From NCBI RefSeq assembly GCF_900461455.1, contig NZ_UGIA01000001.1, positions 1,451,565 to 1,515,564 of the forward strand: 64,000 bases of DNA, read 5' to 3'. A program made the translations under genes and the position numbers. Below are positions 1 through 7,874 of the stretch, one piece after another. The notes below the pieces were generated by a model. That model saw only the letters and a list, made by a program, of their open reading frames with translations, had not been told where the DNA came from and made no database searches. Position 1 is the stretch's first letter, and each line of letters opens with the position of its first letter. Origin of the DNA: Helicobacter acinonychis (lineage in GTDB: Bacteria; Campylobacterota; Campylobacteria; Campylobacterales; Helicobacteraceae).

Positions 1-1340
1 TAAATATTGAAGTGAGTGGCGTTTCTAGGTATTATCCTTATCAAAATAGCTTAGAGCCTATCATTGGCTATGTGCAAAAAAAAGAAGAAGACAAACTCAC
101 TCTCACTACCGGTAAAAAAGGCGTTGAAAAATCTCAAAACCACTTGCTTAAAGCCCAACAAAATGGCGTAAGGACAGGCAAAAGAGATGTGGGTTTTAAT
201 TTCATTCAAAACCACTCTTACACCGAATTAGAGCGCCTTGATGGCTATGAAGTGTATTTAAGCATTCCTTTAAAGCTTCAAAGAGAAATTGAAACCTTGC
301 TAGACAAAACCAAAGACAAACTCAAGGCTAAAGAAATCCTAGTGGGTATTATCAACCCTAAAAGTGGGGAAATTTTATCTTTAGCTTCAAGCAATCGTTT
401 TGATCCGAATGCGATTAAAGCCAGCGATTATGAAAACTTGAATTTGAGCGTTGCTGAAAAGGTTTTTGAGCCAGGCAGCACCATCAAACCCATTGTTTAT
501 TCCTTGCTACTAGATAAAAAATTGATCAACCCCAAAGAGCGCATTGATTTGAATCGTGGTTATCACCAACTAGGAAAATACACCATTAAAGACGATTTTA
601 TCCCTAGTAAAAAAGCCCTTGTTGAAGATGTTTTGATCCAATCTAGTAATGTAGGCATGATAAAAATCAGCAAAAATCTCAACCCAGAGGATTTCTATAA
701 TGGGCTTTTAGGCTATGGATTTTCTCAAAAAACTGGTATCGACTTATCTTTAGAAGCCACAGGAAAGATCCCTCCTTTGTCCGCTTTCAAGCGCGAAGTG
801 TTAAAAGGCAGCGTCTCTTATGGCTATGGGTTGAATGCGACTTTTTTGCAGCTTTTAAGGGCTTATGCGGTGTTTTCTAATGAAGGTAAATTAACCACCC
901 CCTATTTAGTGCAACGAGAAACCGCCCCTAATGGCGATATTTACATCCCTAGCCCCAAACCAACTTTTCAAGTCATTAGCCCAAAAAGCGCTAGAAAAAT
1001 GAAAGAAACCTTAATTAAAGTGGTGCGTTATGGCACAGGCAAAAACGCTCAATTTGAAGGGCTATACATAGGGGGTAAAACAGGCACCGCTAGGGTGGCA
1101 AAAAACGGGAGTTATAGCACGGAGTCCTACAACAGCTCTTTTTTTGGGTTTGCTGAAGATGAAAAGCAAGCTTTTACCATTGGCGTGGTTATCTTAGGCT
1201 CGCATGGCAAGGAAGAATATTATGCCAGCAAGATTGCAGCCCCTATTTTTAAAGAAATCACCGAAATTTTAGTGCGTTACAATTATCTCTCTCCCTCTGT
1301 TGCAATTCAAAATGCTTTGGAAAAGAATCGTTTGAAGTAA
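1..1340 (+). CDS. ftsI: Penicillin-binding protein, FtsI/PBP2 type transpeptidase (5' end outside window)
   Basis: This is the C-terminal part of a class B penicillin-binding protein that cross-links peptidoglycan, in this family usually at the division septum, on the periplasmic side of the inner membrane. The reading frame is open to the left edge, so the start lies outside the window; the GTG at position 12 is internal. Counting from that GTG, the three transpeptidase motifs are in order: S-T-I-K (nucleophile serine about residue 156), S-S-N at 211-213, and K-T-G-T at 356-359. The upstream portion would be the dimerisation domain and single membrane anchor. The divisome assignment (ftsI rather than the elongation PBP2) rests on overall resemblance to Helicobacter FtsI; no neighbouring division gene is visible. 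Confidence 0.9.
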   Translation, partial: NIEVSGVSRYYPYQNSLEPIIGYVQKKEEDKLTLTTGKKGVEKSQNHLLKAQQNGVRTGKRDVGFNFIQNHSYTELERLDGYEVYLSIPLKLQREIETLLDKTKDKLKAKEILVGIINPKSGEILSLASSNRFDPNAIKASDYENLNLSVAEKVFEPGSTIKPIVYSLLLDKKLINPKERIDLNRGYHQLGKYTIKDDFIPSKKALVEDVLIQSSNVGMIKISKNLNPEDFYNGLLGYGFSQKTGIDLSLEATGKIPPLSAFKREVLKGSVSYGYGLNATFLQLLRAYAVFSNEGKLTTPYLVQRETAPNGDIYIPSPKPTFQVISPKSARKMKETLIKVVRYGTGKNAQFEGLYIGGKTGTARVAKNGSYSTESYNSSFFGFAEDEKQAFTIGVVILGSHGKEEYYASKIAAPIFKEITEILVRYNYLSPSVAIQNALEKNRLK

Positions 1341-1342
1341 GG

Positions 1343-1811
1343 CTAGAATTTAGAGTAAAATGCATGAAAGATTTTATAAAAAATTAAGCCCGCTAAAGAT
1401 AAAAATAATACCCAATAAATTGCCATGCTTTTGATCGAGAACATAATATATAGGTGATTGAATCTGCGAGAGTCTTTTTTTAACAAATCATTTTTGGGAA
1501 GCGCTTCAAACATTCTTTGAGTGGTTGTGGGTCTGTTTTCTACCAGCCATTTATGTTGCTCTCTAAACATTCTTTCAAATCTAAGATAATACGCATCTGA
1601 GAACCAAAAGATACCCATAAGAAAGACTTTCTATCGTGGATGAAGGGTTTATGGTATTAAGAGACAAAACACCCGTTGCAAGAACGAGAGTCCATTTTTT
1701 GCATTCCAAAGAGTTTTGCGCCATTCTGTTGGTAATGCCTTGCAAAATTTTAAGCTCTTCTACAAGGATTTTTTCTCTGCCTATGGGGGTGTTTTCCGTG
1801 TTGTTTGATAT
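1343..1811 (-). pseudogene. Decayed small multi-helix membrane protein
   Basis: Two reading frames on the minus strand together make one protein. The upstream part (1811 to about 1620) contains T-P-I-G-R-E-K-I-L-V-E-E-L and N-R-M-A-Q-N-S-L-E-C-K-K-W followed by a hydrophobic stretch. The downstream part (1618 to 1343) continues with F-W-F-S-D-A-Y-Y-L-R-F-E-R and ends with another hydrophobic helix. This arrangement is that of a family of about 150-residue membrane proteins found in Helicobacter and other bacteria, function unknown to me. The join needs a one-base shift near 1618-1625. The likely start is also lost: the codon directly after the stop of the upstream lipoprotein gene reads ATA where ATG would give M-S-N-N-T-E-N. 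No function is predicted for the remnant. Confidence 0.65.
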
Positions 1812-2291
1812 TTATCTATCAAAGCTCAAAGTCCAAGCGCCTTTGCCGGTTTGTATTTCTGCTTCTTTAATATCACACCCTTGAGAAAAGCTCTCTATTT
1901 TTCTCCAAACTTAAGGGTTTGAGATTCCATCGTCACACCTTTTTGCTCTAATCGAGAAATTTTATTTTCCATGTTTGCTAACCTTTCTTTTTCGTCAAAT
2001 TCTTTATAAACGCTTGCCATATCTTTAAAACCCTGTATAGAAATTGGAGCAATTTGACTTAAACACCCATTTGAACTGCCTCTGTTACTAGAACAAAATT
2101 GACAGCACAATTCCCCCTATTAAGCTTTACACCTTGAATAGTAATGCTATCTGCTTTAGAGCTGATCTGAAACTCTCCCTTGTTATTCACGCTCATTTCA
2201 ACCGGCGATTCACCGCCGCCACCATTCCCACAGCCGACTAAATACAAAGCTAAACAGATCGCACCCAATAATTTTTTTGATAAGTTTTCAT
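1812..2291 (-). pseudogene. Decayed lipoprotein gene with three frameshifts
   Basis: The ATG at 2291-2289 follows a good minus-strand -10 box, but the frame breaks in a seven-A run (T7 on the plus strand, 2272-2278). With eight A the protein would begin M-K-T-Y-Q-K-K-L-L-G-A-I-C-L-A-L-Y-L-V-G-C, a signal peptide with a lipobox cysteine. A second shift lies at the A4/T4 run near 2095-2098 and a third at T5 1898-1902. Restoring all three gives a lipoprotein that ends I-Q-T-G-K-G-A-W-T-L-S-F-D-R at 1812. The middle contains I-T-I-Q-G-V-K-L-N-R-G-N-C, a motif resembling one in the secreted protein at 62884-63270. Function unknown. All three lesions are one-base changes in short runs, so either decay or poor sequence quality could explain them. 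Confidence 0.65.
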
Positions 2292-2303
2292 TTTGTATCC
2301 TTT

Positions 2304-2309
2304 ATTATA
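2304..2309 (-). promoter_or_regulatory. -10 box for the lipoprotein pseudogene
   Basis: TATAAT on the minus strand, 12 bases upstream of the ATG at 2291. The close spacing implies a very short leader. Confidence 0.45.
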
Positions 2310-2400
2310 GATTAAAAGCAATAAAATCTTTTGACTATACTAGACTTTAGGTTTAGCTTAAGAGTGCCTAAATTTTGGGGTTGTAGGGGGCGTTTGGAGG

Positions 2401-2640
2401 TTAAAAAATCTCTTCGCATGCCTTTTTATCTTTATTGAGTAAGCATGCTTTTTGCAGCTCAATGAAGCGTTTTTTCCTTTCTTCTTCGGTGCTAGGCTTT
2501 TCAACAGAATGTGAAGTCTTTGAAGTGGGGGTGAATTTGGGCATATACCCTAGCTTATTGGCCAAATAAAAACCCAAAGCCGCCACTAAAATAAAAATCC
2601 AATCCGTTTTTCTTATCTTAGGACAAAATTTACACGCCAT
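2401..2640 (-). CDS. Small single-helix membrane protein, unknown function
   Basis: A 79-residue ORF not recognised beyond Helicobacter. Residues 1-6 hold a short cysteine pair (C-K-F-C), residues about 13-30 form one hydrophobic helix (W-I-F-I-L-V-A-A-L-G-F-Y-L-A), and the rest is a charged tail rich in K and E with two further cysteines (A-C-L-L-N-K-D-K-K-A-C). It is transcribed away from sppA, and its upstream region (2641-2709) is shared with the sppA promoter. The ATG at 2640 is the only good start. Expected location is the inner membrane; no function is assigned. Confidence 0.6.
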   Translation of the reverse strand: MACKFCPKIRKTDWIFILVAALGFYLANKLGYMPKFTPTSKTSHSVEKPSTEEERKKRFIELQKACLLNKDKKACEEIF

Positions 2641-2665
2641 GATTTAATCCTTAAAACATTTGAAG

Positions 2666-2671
2666 TATAAT
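2666..2671 (+). promoter_or_regulatory. -10 box upstream of sppA
   Basis: TATAAT preceded by T-rich DNA. The predicted start about 7 bases downstream would give a leader of roughly 30 nt before the sppA ATG at 2710. Confidence 0.55.
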
Positions 2672-2709
2672 ACACTCTTATAGTCAAATTTTAAGTTTAG
2701 GAAAATTGC

Positions 2710-3588
2710 ATGTGGAGTTTCATTCAAAAAATCTTTAAGGCTTTAGTGATCATGCCTTTAGATTTTATTACGAAATATTTCAAGTCGTTTGTGTTATTGT
2801 TGATTGTGTTAGTCTTTTTTAGTGCTAAAGAAAGTGCCCCAAGCACTCCGCCTAATCTCGCCAAACTCTATTTGAATGGGGCGATTTTTAGCACGGAATA
2901 TTTTAACAAAGAAGTGGATAAGATTTTAAAAACCCCTAGCATTAAGGGCGTTTTGCTTTTGATTGACTCCCCTGGTGGGGCTGTGTCAGCGAGCGTGGAA
3001 TTGAGCGAAAAAATTGCTGATTTGAAGCAAAAAATACCTGTTCTAGCGTATGCTAGGGGGGTTATGGCGAGCGGGAGTTATTATGCGGGCATGCAAGCGA
3101 GTGAAGTTTATGCCTCTAAAGCGAGCTTGATTGGCTCTATTGGGGTGATTTTTTCAGGTGCGAATGTGGAAAACTTGCTCAATAAAGTCGGTGTAGCCAC
3201 TCAAGGCGTGCATGCAGGCGAATATAAAGAAATAGGCACTTTCACTAGGGCGTGGAAACCTAACGAAAAGGATTTTTTACAAAATTTAGTCAATGAGCAA
3301 TACCAAATGTTTGTGAATGATGTCGCTAAAGCGAGAAACTTAAACCCCAAGGATTATAAAAATTTTGCTGAAGGGAAAGTTTTTAGCGCTCAAAAGGCTT
3401 TAAGTTTAAAGCTTATTGATAAGATTAGCACGATCAAACAAGCCCAAAATCGTTTAATGGAATTGAGTAAGGTCAAAAAAGCTTATTGGCTAGAAAAAAG
3501 CCCTATGGAGCGTTTTATTGAAAAAGCCACGCAATCAGCGACAAATATCATCACGCAAGCGCTTGGGTATCAATTATTGATGAGGTAA
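2710..3588 (+). CDS. sppA: Signal peptide peptidase SppA (protease IV type)
   Basis: SppA is a membrane serine protease with a Ser-Lys dyad that degrades cleaved signal peptides. At 292 residues this is the short, single-domain form. Residues about 25-38 form an N-terminal membrane anchor (S-F-V-L-L-L-I-V-L-V-F-F). The substrate-side D-S-P-G-G-A motif is at 86-91. The nucleophile is Ser121 in M-A-S-G-S-Y-Y-A-G, and the probable general base is Lys173 in G-E-Y-K-E-I-G. The ATG at 2710 follows AGGAAAATTGC. The gene is one base away from purU (TAAG-ATG), suggesting co-transcription. Intact. Confidence 0.93.
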   Translation: MWSFIQKIFKALVIMPLDFITKYFKSFVLLLIVLVFFSAKESAPSTPPNLAKLYLNGAIFSTEYFNKEVDKILKTPSIKGVLLLIDSPGGAVSASVELSEKIADLKQKIPVLAYARGVMASGSYYAGMQASEVYASKASLIGSIGVIFSGANVENLLNKVGVATQGVHAGEYKEIGTFTRAWKPNEKDFLQNLVNEQYQMFVNDVAKARNLNPKDYKNFAEGKVFSAQKALSLKLIDKISTIKQAQNRLMELSKVKKAYWLEKSPMERFIEKATQSATNIITQALGYQLLMR

Positions 3589-3589
3589 G

Positions 3590-4471
3590 ATGTTAGAATT
3601 CATTTTAAAATTCCAAGCCAAAGACGCTAAAGGCCTGGTGAGTGCGATTAGCACCACCATCGCTAACAAGGGCTATAATATTGTCAAAAACGATGAATTT
3701 GTTGATCCTTTAAAACAACGCTTTTTCATGCGCTTAAAAATCCAAAAAGAAATTAAGCCCTTGAACACTGAAATTAAAGAACAAGAAGAGTGGGTCTTAA
3801 AAACCGCTCTTTTTAAAGCTTTAGAAAATTTTAAAGCGCTGTTGATTGAAGTCATTTTAATGCGCAAAAAAAACATTGTTTTACTCGCCACTAAAGAGAG
3901 CCATTGTTTAGGGGATCTGCTTTTAAGGGTGTATGGGGGGGAATTAAACGCTCAAATTTTAGGCGTTATCGCCAATTACGAGATTTTACGCCCTTTAGTG
4001 GAAAAATTTGATATCCCTTATTTTTATGCACCTTGCGCTAACCAAATTTTGCATGAAAAAGAAGTTTTAGCGATCATCAAAAATTTGGAATCAGAGCATC
4101 AAACAAGCATAGACTTGCTCGTTTTAGCCAAATACATGCGCATTTTAAGCCATGATTTTACAAAGCGTTATGAAAACCAGATCCTAAATATCCATCATAG
4201 TTTTTTACCCGCATTCATTGGGGCTAACCCTTACCAGCAAGCCTTTGAAAGAGGCGTGAAAGTCATTGGGGCTACGGCACATTTTGTGAATGAAAGCCTT
4301 GATGCAGGGCCTATTATTTTACAAGACACTTTACCCATCAACCACAATTACAGCGTGGAAAAAATGCGTTTGGTGGGTAAGGATATAGAAAAACTGGTTT
4401 TGGCTAGGGCGTTAAAACTGGTTTTAGAAGACAGAGTCTTTGTGCATGAAAACAAAACGGTGGTGTTTTGA
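3590..4471 (+). CDS. purU: Formyltetrahydrofolate deformylase
   Basis: PurU hydrolyses 10-formyl-THF to formate and THF, balancing one-carbon pools for purine synthesis, in the cytosol. The 293 residues split into an N-terminal ACT domain (about 1-85: A-K-D-A-K-G-L-V-S-A-I) and a C-terminal formyltransferase fold. The catalytic region is visible as I-H-H-S-F-L-P-A-F (His202-His203) and the conserved aspartate Asp238 in L-D-A-G-P-I. Length is normal for the family. It sits directly after sppA and its stop TGA overlaps the ATG of the next gene (TGAATG), so the three genes probably share a message. Confidence 0.92.
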   Translation: MLEFILKFQAKDAKGLVSAISTTIANKGYNIVKNDEFVDPLKQRFFMRLKIQKEIKPLNTEIKEQEEWVLKTALFKALENFKALLIEVILMRKKNIVLLATKESHCLGDLLLRVYGGELNAQILGVIANYEILRPLVEKFDIPYFYAPCANQILHEKEVLAIIKNLESEHQTSIDLLVLAKYMRILSHDFTKRYENQILNIHHSFLPAFIGANPYQQAFERGVKVIGATAHFVNESLDAGPIILQDTLPINHNYSVEKMRLVGKDIEKLVLARALKLVLEDRVFVHENKTVVF

Positions 4472-6974
4472 ATGCTTTTAGATCTCATCAACCTCAATGA
4501 AGAAACCCTAAAAGAAAGGATCAAAACCGAATTCTTTAAGGATAAGAAATTCCTTTATAGTGGGGATAAGATAGATTTCATGTTAAGCTATAAGCACACT
4601 AACACCATCTTACCTGTTTTATGGGGCGAAGCCAAAAGGGGCGATTTTGACGATTTAGACAAAGCCTTCACGCAACTCTTTTTAACCATAGGCAAGTATA
4701 AGCTCAATACCCAATACACCCCACCTTACTTGTGCACTTTTAGTGCTATTAGAATGGAATTTATCGCCTTTGATAACGCGATCACAAGCTTTCTTTACAG
4801 AAGCGATATAGACTTTTCTATCACCCCAAGCAACCACAACACAGAGGGCTTTAAACATGCTTTAGATGCGTTTAAAGCCATGTGTAAACCCAATAAATTT
4901 GTTTTTGACTTTAAAACCCAAAGCGAAGAATGCAAAGAATTTATCAAAAACATTTTAAACTCCAGCCATTTAAATAAAATCCAAATTGATAAAAACAATT
5001 TTGTTACGATCTATCAAAAGTGGCTTTATGCTGTCAAACACACCATTAACATGCCCAATTGGGAATTAGCCAAAGCCAAGGGCATTTTAGATGCAGACTA
5101 TTATTTAGCGGACTTGCTTAGCGATGGCGATAAAACCATTATTGAGAAATTGCAAACGATTTTAAGCTCTAGCCATTATGAATTGAAAAGGGGCTTGAAT
5201 GATTTAGGCGTAATGGATTTGATGAGGGTTGATTTCACAGACGGCCAGCAAGCCCACAAAGAATTTTGGAGCGTTTATGAAAGGCCTCCTAAATTAGAGT
5301 TTCAAACTTTTATTTTAGAGCGGCGCGATTTATTGGTGCCAAGCGATGTGAGAGAAAGGAAGGGGGCATTTTTCACCCCTAAAATTTGGGTAGAAAAAAG
5401 CCAAGAATGCTTAGCTATGAGTTTGGGGCAAGATTATCAAGACGATTATATCATTTGGGATTGCACTGGGGGGACTGGGAATTTGCTTAGGGGTTTATTG
5501 AATAAAGCGAATTTGTATCTATCCACTTTGGATAGTAATGATGTAGCGATTGTCAAAGAATTAGCCGCCACCAACCAACTAAACCTGCTGGAAAACCATG
5601 TTTTCCAATTTGATTTTTTAAACGATGATTTTTTGAGCGCTAAAGTGCCAAAAAGTTTGCAAGAAATCTTAAAAGATAAAGAGAAACGAAAAAAGCTCAT
5701 TATTTATATCAACCCACCTTATGCAGAAGCTTCTACAACAGCCACAAGAAGTGGCACAGGAAGCAATAAGCCTAAAGTTGCTGTAACAACTTTTTTCACA
5801 AAGAATAAAAGTGAATTAGGCAGTGCAGGTCGTGAGCTTTTCGCCCAATTTTTCATGCGCATTTTTCATGCGCATTTACAAAGAGTTGAACGGCTCTGTC
5901 ATGGCGAGTTTTTCAACGCTCAAATACCTTAACTCCAGCAATTTTAAAAAATTCAGAGAAGCCTTTAAGGCAAAGTTTTTAAAAGGGTTTATGGTGCCTG
6001 CGGATAGCTTTGATAACGTGAAGGGGCAATTCCCTATTGGCTTTTTAGTGTGGGATACTGCCAAAGCTCCCCTCAAACCAACCAGTGCAATTAATTTAGA
6101 AGCGTTTGACTCGTTTGGTGGATTTTTAGGGTATAAATATTATTTTGCAGATGATGAAAATCTTAAGCCCATTATCCATTTTTTACGCCCATTTTATGAT
6201 AAGAAAAATGAACCTATAGCTTTTTTACGCATGATAGGGGCAGACTTTCAAAATAGCACAGGATGTTTTCTTACCCTAACGCTCACACCAAATGATGTGG
6301 ATAGGGTATTATTTACTCCCATCACTACACAAAATGTTATCCCTATTTTTTTGTATTTAACTATCCGCCATGTGTTCGAACACACATGGCAGAATGACAG
6401 AGATCAATTTTACGCCCCTTATGATAATGCATGGCAAAATGACAGCGAGTTTAAAAACAATTGTTTGGCGTTCATGCTTTTTCATTCGCAAAATAAAATC
6501 AGTCTTAATGCTAGTAAAACCCATGCCAAAATAGTGGAAATTAACCATTTTATCCCCTTTAGCGAAAAAGAAGTTGATCCTAAGGAAAGATACACCAGCC
6601 ACGCTTTATTGGACTTTTTAAAAGGCAAGAAAAATGAGGAGGGCGAAACCCTCTTTTTGAGCACTAAAAAAGAAAACAAACCTCTAGAATTTAGCCCGAG
6701 CGCTTTAAAGGTGTTTGATGCCGGAAGAGAGATCTATCGCTACTACCACGCCCAAGATTTCACTAACACCCCTTATAACGCTAATGCAAGCCTTTATGAT
6801 ATTAAAGAATTTTTTCAAGGTCGTAACGCGCAAGGCAAATTAAACTTACCCGCTAAAGCTAAAGATGAGTGTTACAAACAGCTTTACGCTCATTTGCAAG
6901 ACGCTTTAAAAGATTTAGCCAAAGAAATACAGCCTAAAGTCTATGAATATGGGTTTTTAAGGGAGTCATTTTAA
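4472..6974 (+). pseudogene. Type IIG restriction-modification protein split by a 13-bp duplication
   Basis: The first frame (4472-5932, 486 aa) starts with a PD-(D/E)XK-like nuclease pattern, D35 then E53-A-K55 in L-W-G-E-A-K-R-G. It continues with an adenine-specific DNA methyltransferase: motif I D330-C-T-G-G-T-G-N and motif IV N414-P-P-Y. It then runs off frame and stops at 5932. The second frame (to 6974) carries the rest of the methyltransferase and the presumed target-recognition domain. The break is a tandem duplication of TCATGCGCATTTT at 5848-5877. Removing 13 bases gives one frame of 829 codons plus stop, reading F-F-M-R-I-Y-K-E-L-N-G across the join. So this is a single-polypeptide cutting-and-modifying enzyme, currently off. 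It could be reversible by slippage. The recognition sequence cannot be read from the protein. Confidence 0.85.
5848..5877 (+). repeat. 13-bp tandem duplication causing the type IIG frameshift
   Basis: Period 13 with 17 matching positions: unit TCATGCGCATTTT occurs twice in a row. Two copies shift the frame by one base; one copy restores an 829-residue ORF. Confidence 0.9.
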
Positions 6975-7119
6975 GCTAAACGGCTAACGCCCCAAAAAGT
7001 CAAAGACAAACCCACTTGAAAAGGAAACCCCTAAGCTTGAAAGCTTAAGGGAACTTTGGCCAGTAAATCCCTTTTTTATAAAAAAGACTGCTTTAAACCC
7101 CTTAAAAGAGATTTTAATG

Positions 7120-7125
7120 TATAAT
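7120..7125 (+). promoter_or_regulatory. -10 box of an unassigned transcript
   Basis: TGTATAAT, an almost extended -10 element. The downstream DNA forms two strong hairpins and contains a 22-codon ORF (ATG at 7146), but no large gene follows before crdA. It may drive a short structured RNA. Confidence 0.4.
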
Positions 7126-7264
7126 GCTAGCCAAGAGTTTTTATCATGTTTGACTCGCATGATAAACCCTTCTTAAATTGGAGTTTGCCCCATAAAGCTA
7201 CTTATGGGGCGTGATGAAATCCTGCAACAAACCCCCTTAAATCCACCCCCAGATTAAACACGCA

Positions 7265-7354
7265 TCATAAGATCAATTCAGACCCCCCAATTTGCACCCC
7301 TATAATGACGCGTCCCAAAATAACAGTGGGTTTAAATAACGCTCTGATTTTCAT
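7265..7354 (-). CDS. Candidate 29-residue hydrophobic peptide (possible type I toxin)
   Basis: A short ORF read from the sequence. It starts M-K-I-R-A-L-F-K-P-T-V-I-L-G-R-V-I-I-G and ends E-L-I-L; it is basic at the front and hydrophobic afterwards. The ribosome binding site AGAAGG lies six bases before the ATG. A minus-strand TATAAT (plus-strand 7439-7444) would give a leader of about 75-80 nt, and a plus-strand TATAAT at 7301-7306 could start an RNA antisense to the start codon and leader. This layout is like the AapA/IsoA type I toxin-antitoxin loci known in H. pylori. The sequence does not clearly match the AapA peptides I remember, so function and even expression are inference. Confidence 0.4.
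   Translation of the reverse strand: MKIRALFKPTVILGRVIIGVQIGGSELIL
7301..7306 (+). promoter_or_regulatory. -10 box antisense to the small hydrophobic ORF
   Basis: TATAAT in the context CACCCCTATAATGACG. A transcript starting about 7313 would run antisense across the 5' half, ribosome binding site and leader of the minus-strand 29-codon ORF. Confidence 0.4.
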
Positions 7355-7492
7355 GTTTTTCCTTCTCAAAACCGCAAACCACTCAAGGGATCAACCATTT
7401 TTATTCTAATTTCCACAATTTTTACACAAAAGAGGGTTATTATACACTCGCAACAAGGATTTTCTTGTTATCTTATTTTAAAGGTCAAAACG

Positions 7493-7870
7493 ATGAAAAA
7501 ATTAGGCGCTTTATTGTTAACAGGCGTGTTGGGGGTTATGAGTTTAAACGCATGGGAGCAAACCCTAAAAGCCAATGATTTGGAAGTGAAAATCAAATCC
7601 GTGGGTAACCCCATTAAAGGCGATAACACTTTTATTCTTAGCCCTACCCTAAAAGGTAAAGCTTTAGAAAAAGCTATCGTTAGGGTGCAGTTTATGATGC
7701 CTGAAATGCCTAGCATGCCAGCGATGAAAGAAATGGTGCAAACGAGCGAAAAAAACGGCATTTATGAAGCTAAAACCAATCTTTCTATGAATGGGACATG
7801 GCAGGTGAGAGTGGATATTAAATCCAAAGAGGGCAAAGTTTATCGCGCTAAAACAAGCTTGGATTTATAA
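7493..7870 (+). CDS. crdA: Copper resistance determinant CrdA, periplasmic
   Basis: CrdA is a small secreted copper-resistance protein of Helicobacter, in the YtkA-like beta-sandwich family, thought to bind copper in the periplasm. The 125-residue product has a signal peptide (residues 1-20, M-K-K-L-G-A-L-L-L-T-G-V-L ending L-N-A). A methionine-rich stretch, Q-F-M-M-P-E-M-P-S-M-P-A-M-K-E-M, sits near residues 64-79 and is a plausible Cu(I)-binding site. It is immediately followed by crdB and the CzcB/CzcA pump genes, all co-directional with tiny gaps, so it is the first gene of a copper operon. In H. pylori this promoter is induced by copper through the CrdRS two-component system; the regulator is not in this window. 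Confidence 0.88.
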   Translation: MKKLGALLLTGVLGVMSLNAWEQTLKANDLEVKIKSVGNPIKGDNTFILSPTLKGKALEKAIVRVQFMMPEMPSMPAMKEMVQTSEKNGIYEAKTNLSMNGTWQVRVDIKSKEGKVYRAKTSLDL

Positions 7871-7874
7871 GGGC

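Larger units (their letters stand above)
6975..7492. other. Structured 518-bp intergenic region between the type IIG gene and crdA
   Basis: No long ORF. It holds a plus-strand TATAAT at 7120-7125 followed by two perfect 9-bp hairpins: TTTATCATG/CATGATAAA at 7140-7166 and GCCCCATAA/TTATGGGGC near 7187-7210. A minus-strand 29-codon ORF with a good ribosome binding site lies at 7265-7354, and a plus-strand TATAAT at 7301-7306 lies inside it in antisense. TATTAT/TATAAT-like elements on both strands around 7438-7446 could fire towards crdA and towards the small ORF. A 6-bp hairpin (AACAAG/CTTGTT, 7452-7469) lies in the crdA leader. Confidence 0.6.

Noticed and set aside
1636..1884. 82-residue ORF on the plus strand
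   Set aside because: It is antisense to the two decayed minus-strand genes, whose protein similarity is clear; no ribosome binding site.
6368..6391. Palindrome-like CCATGTGT..ACACATGG as an operator or attachment site
   Set aside because: It lies inside the coding frame of the type IIG recognition domain (H-V-F-E-H-T-W) and is explained by coding sequence.
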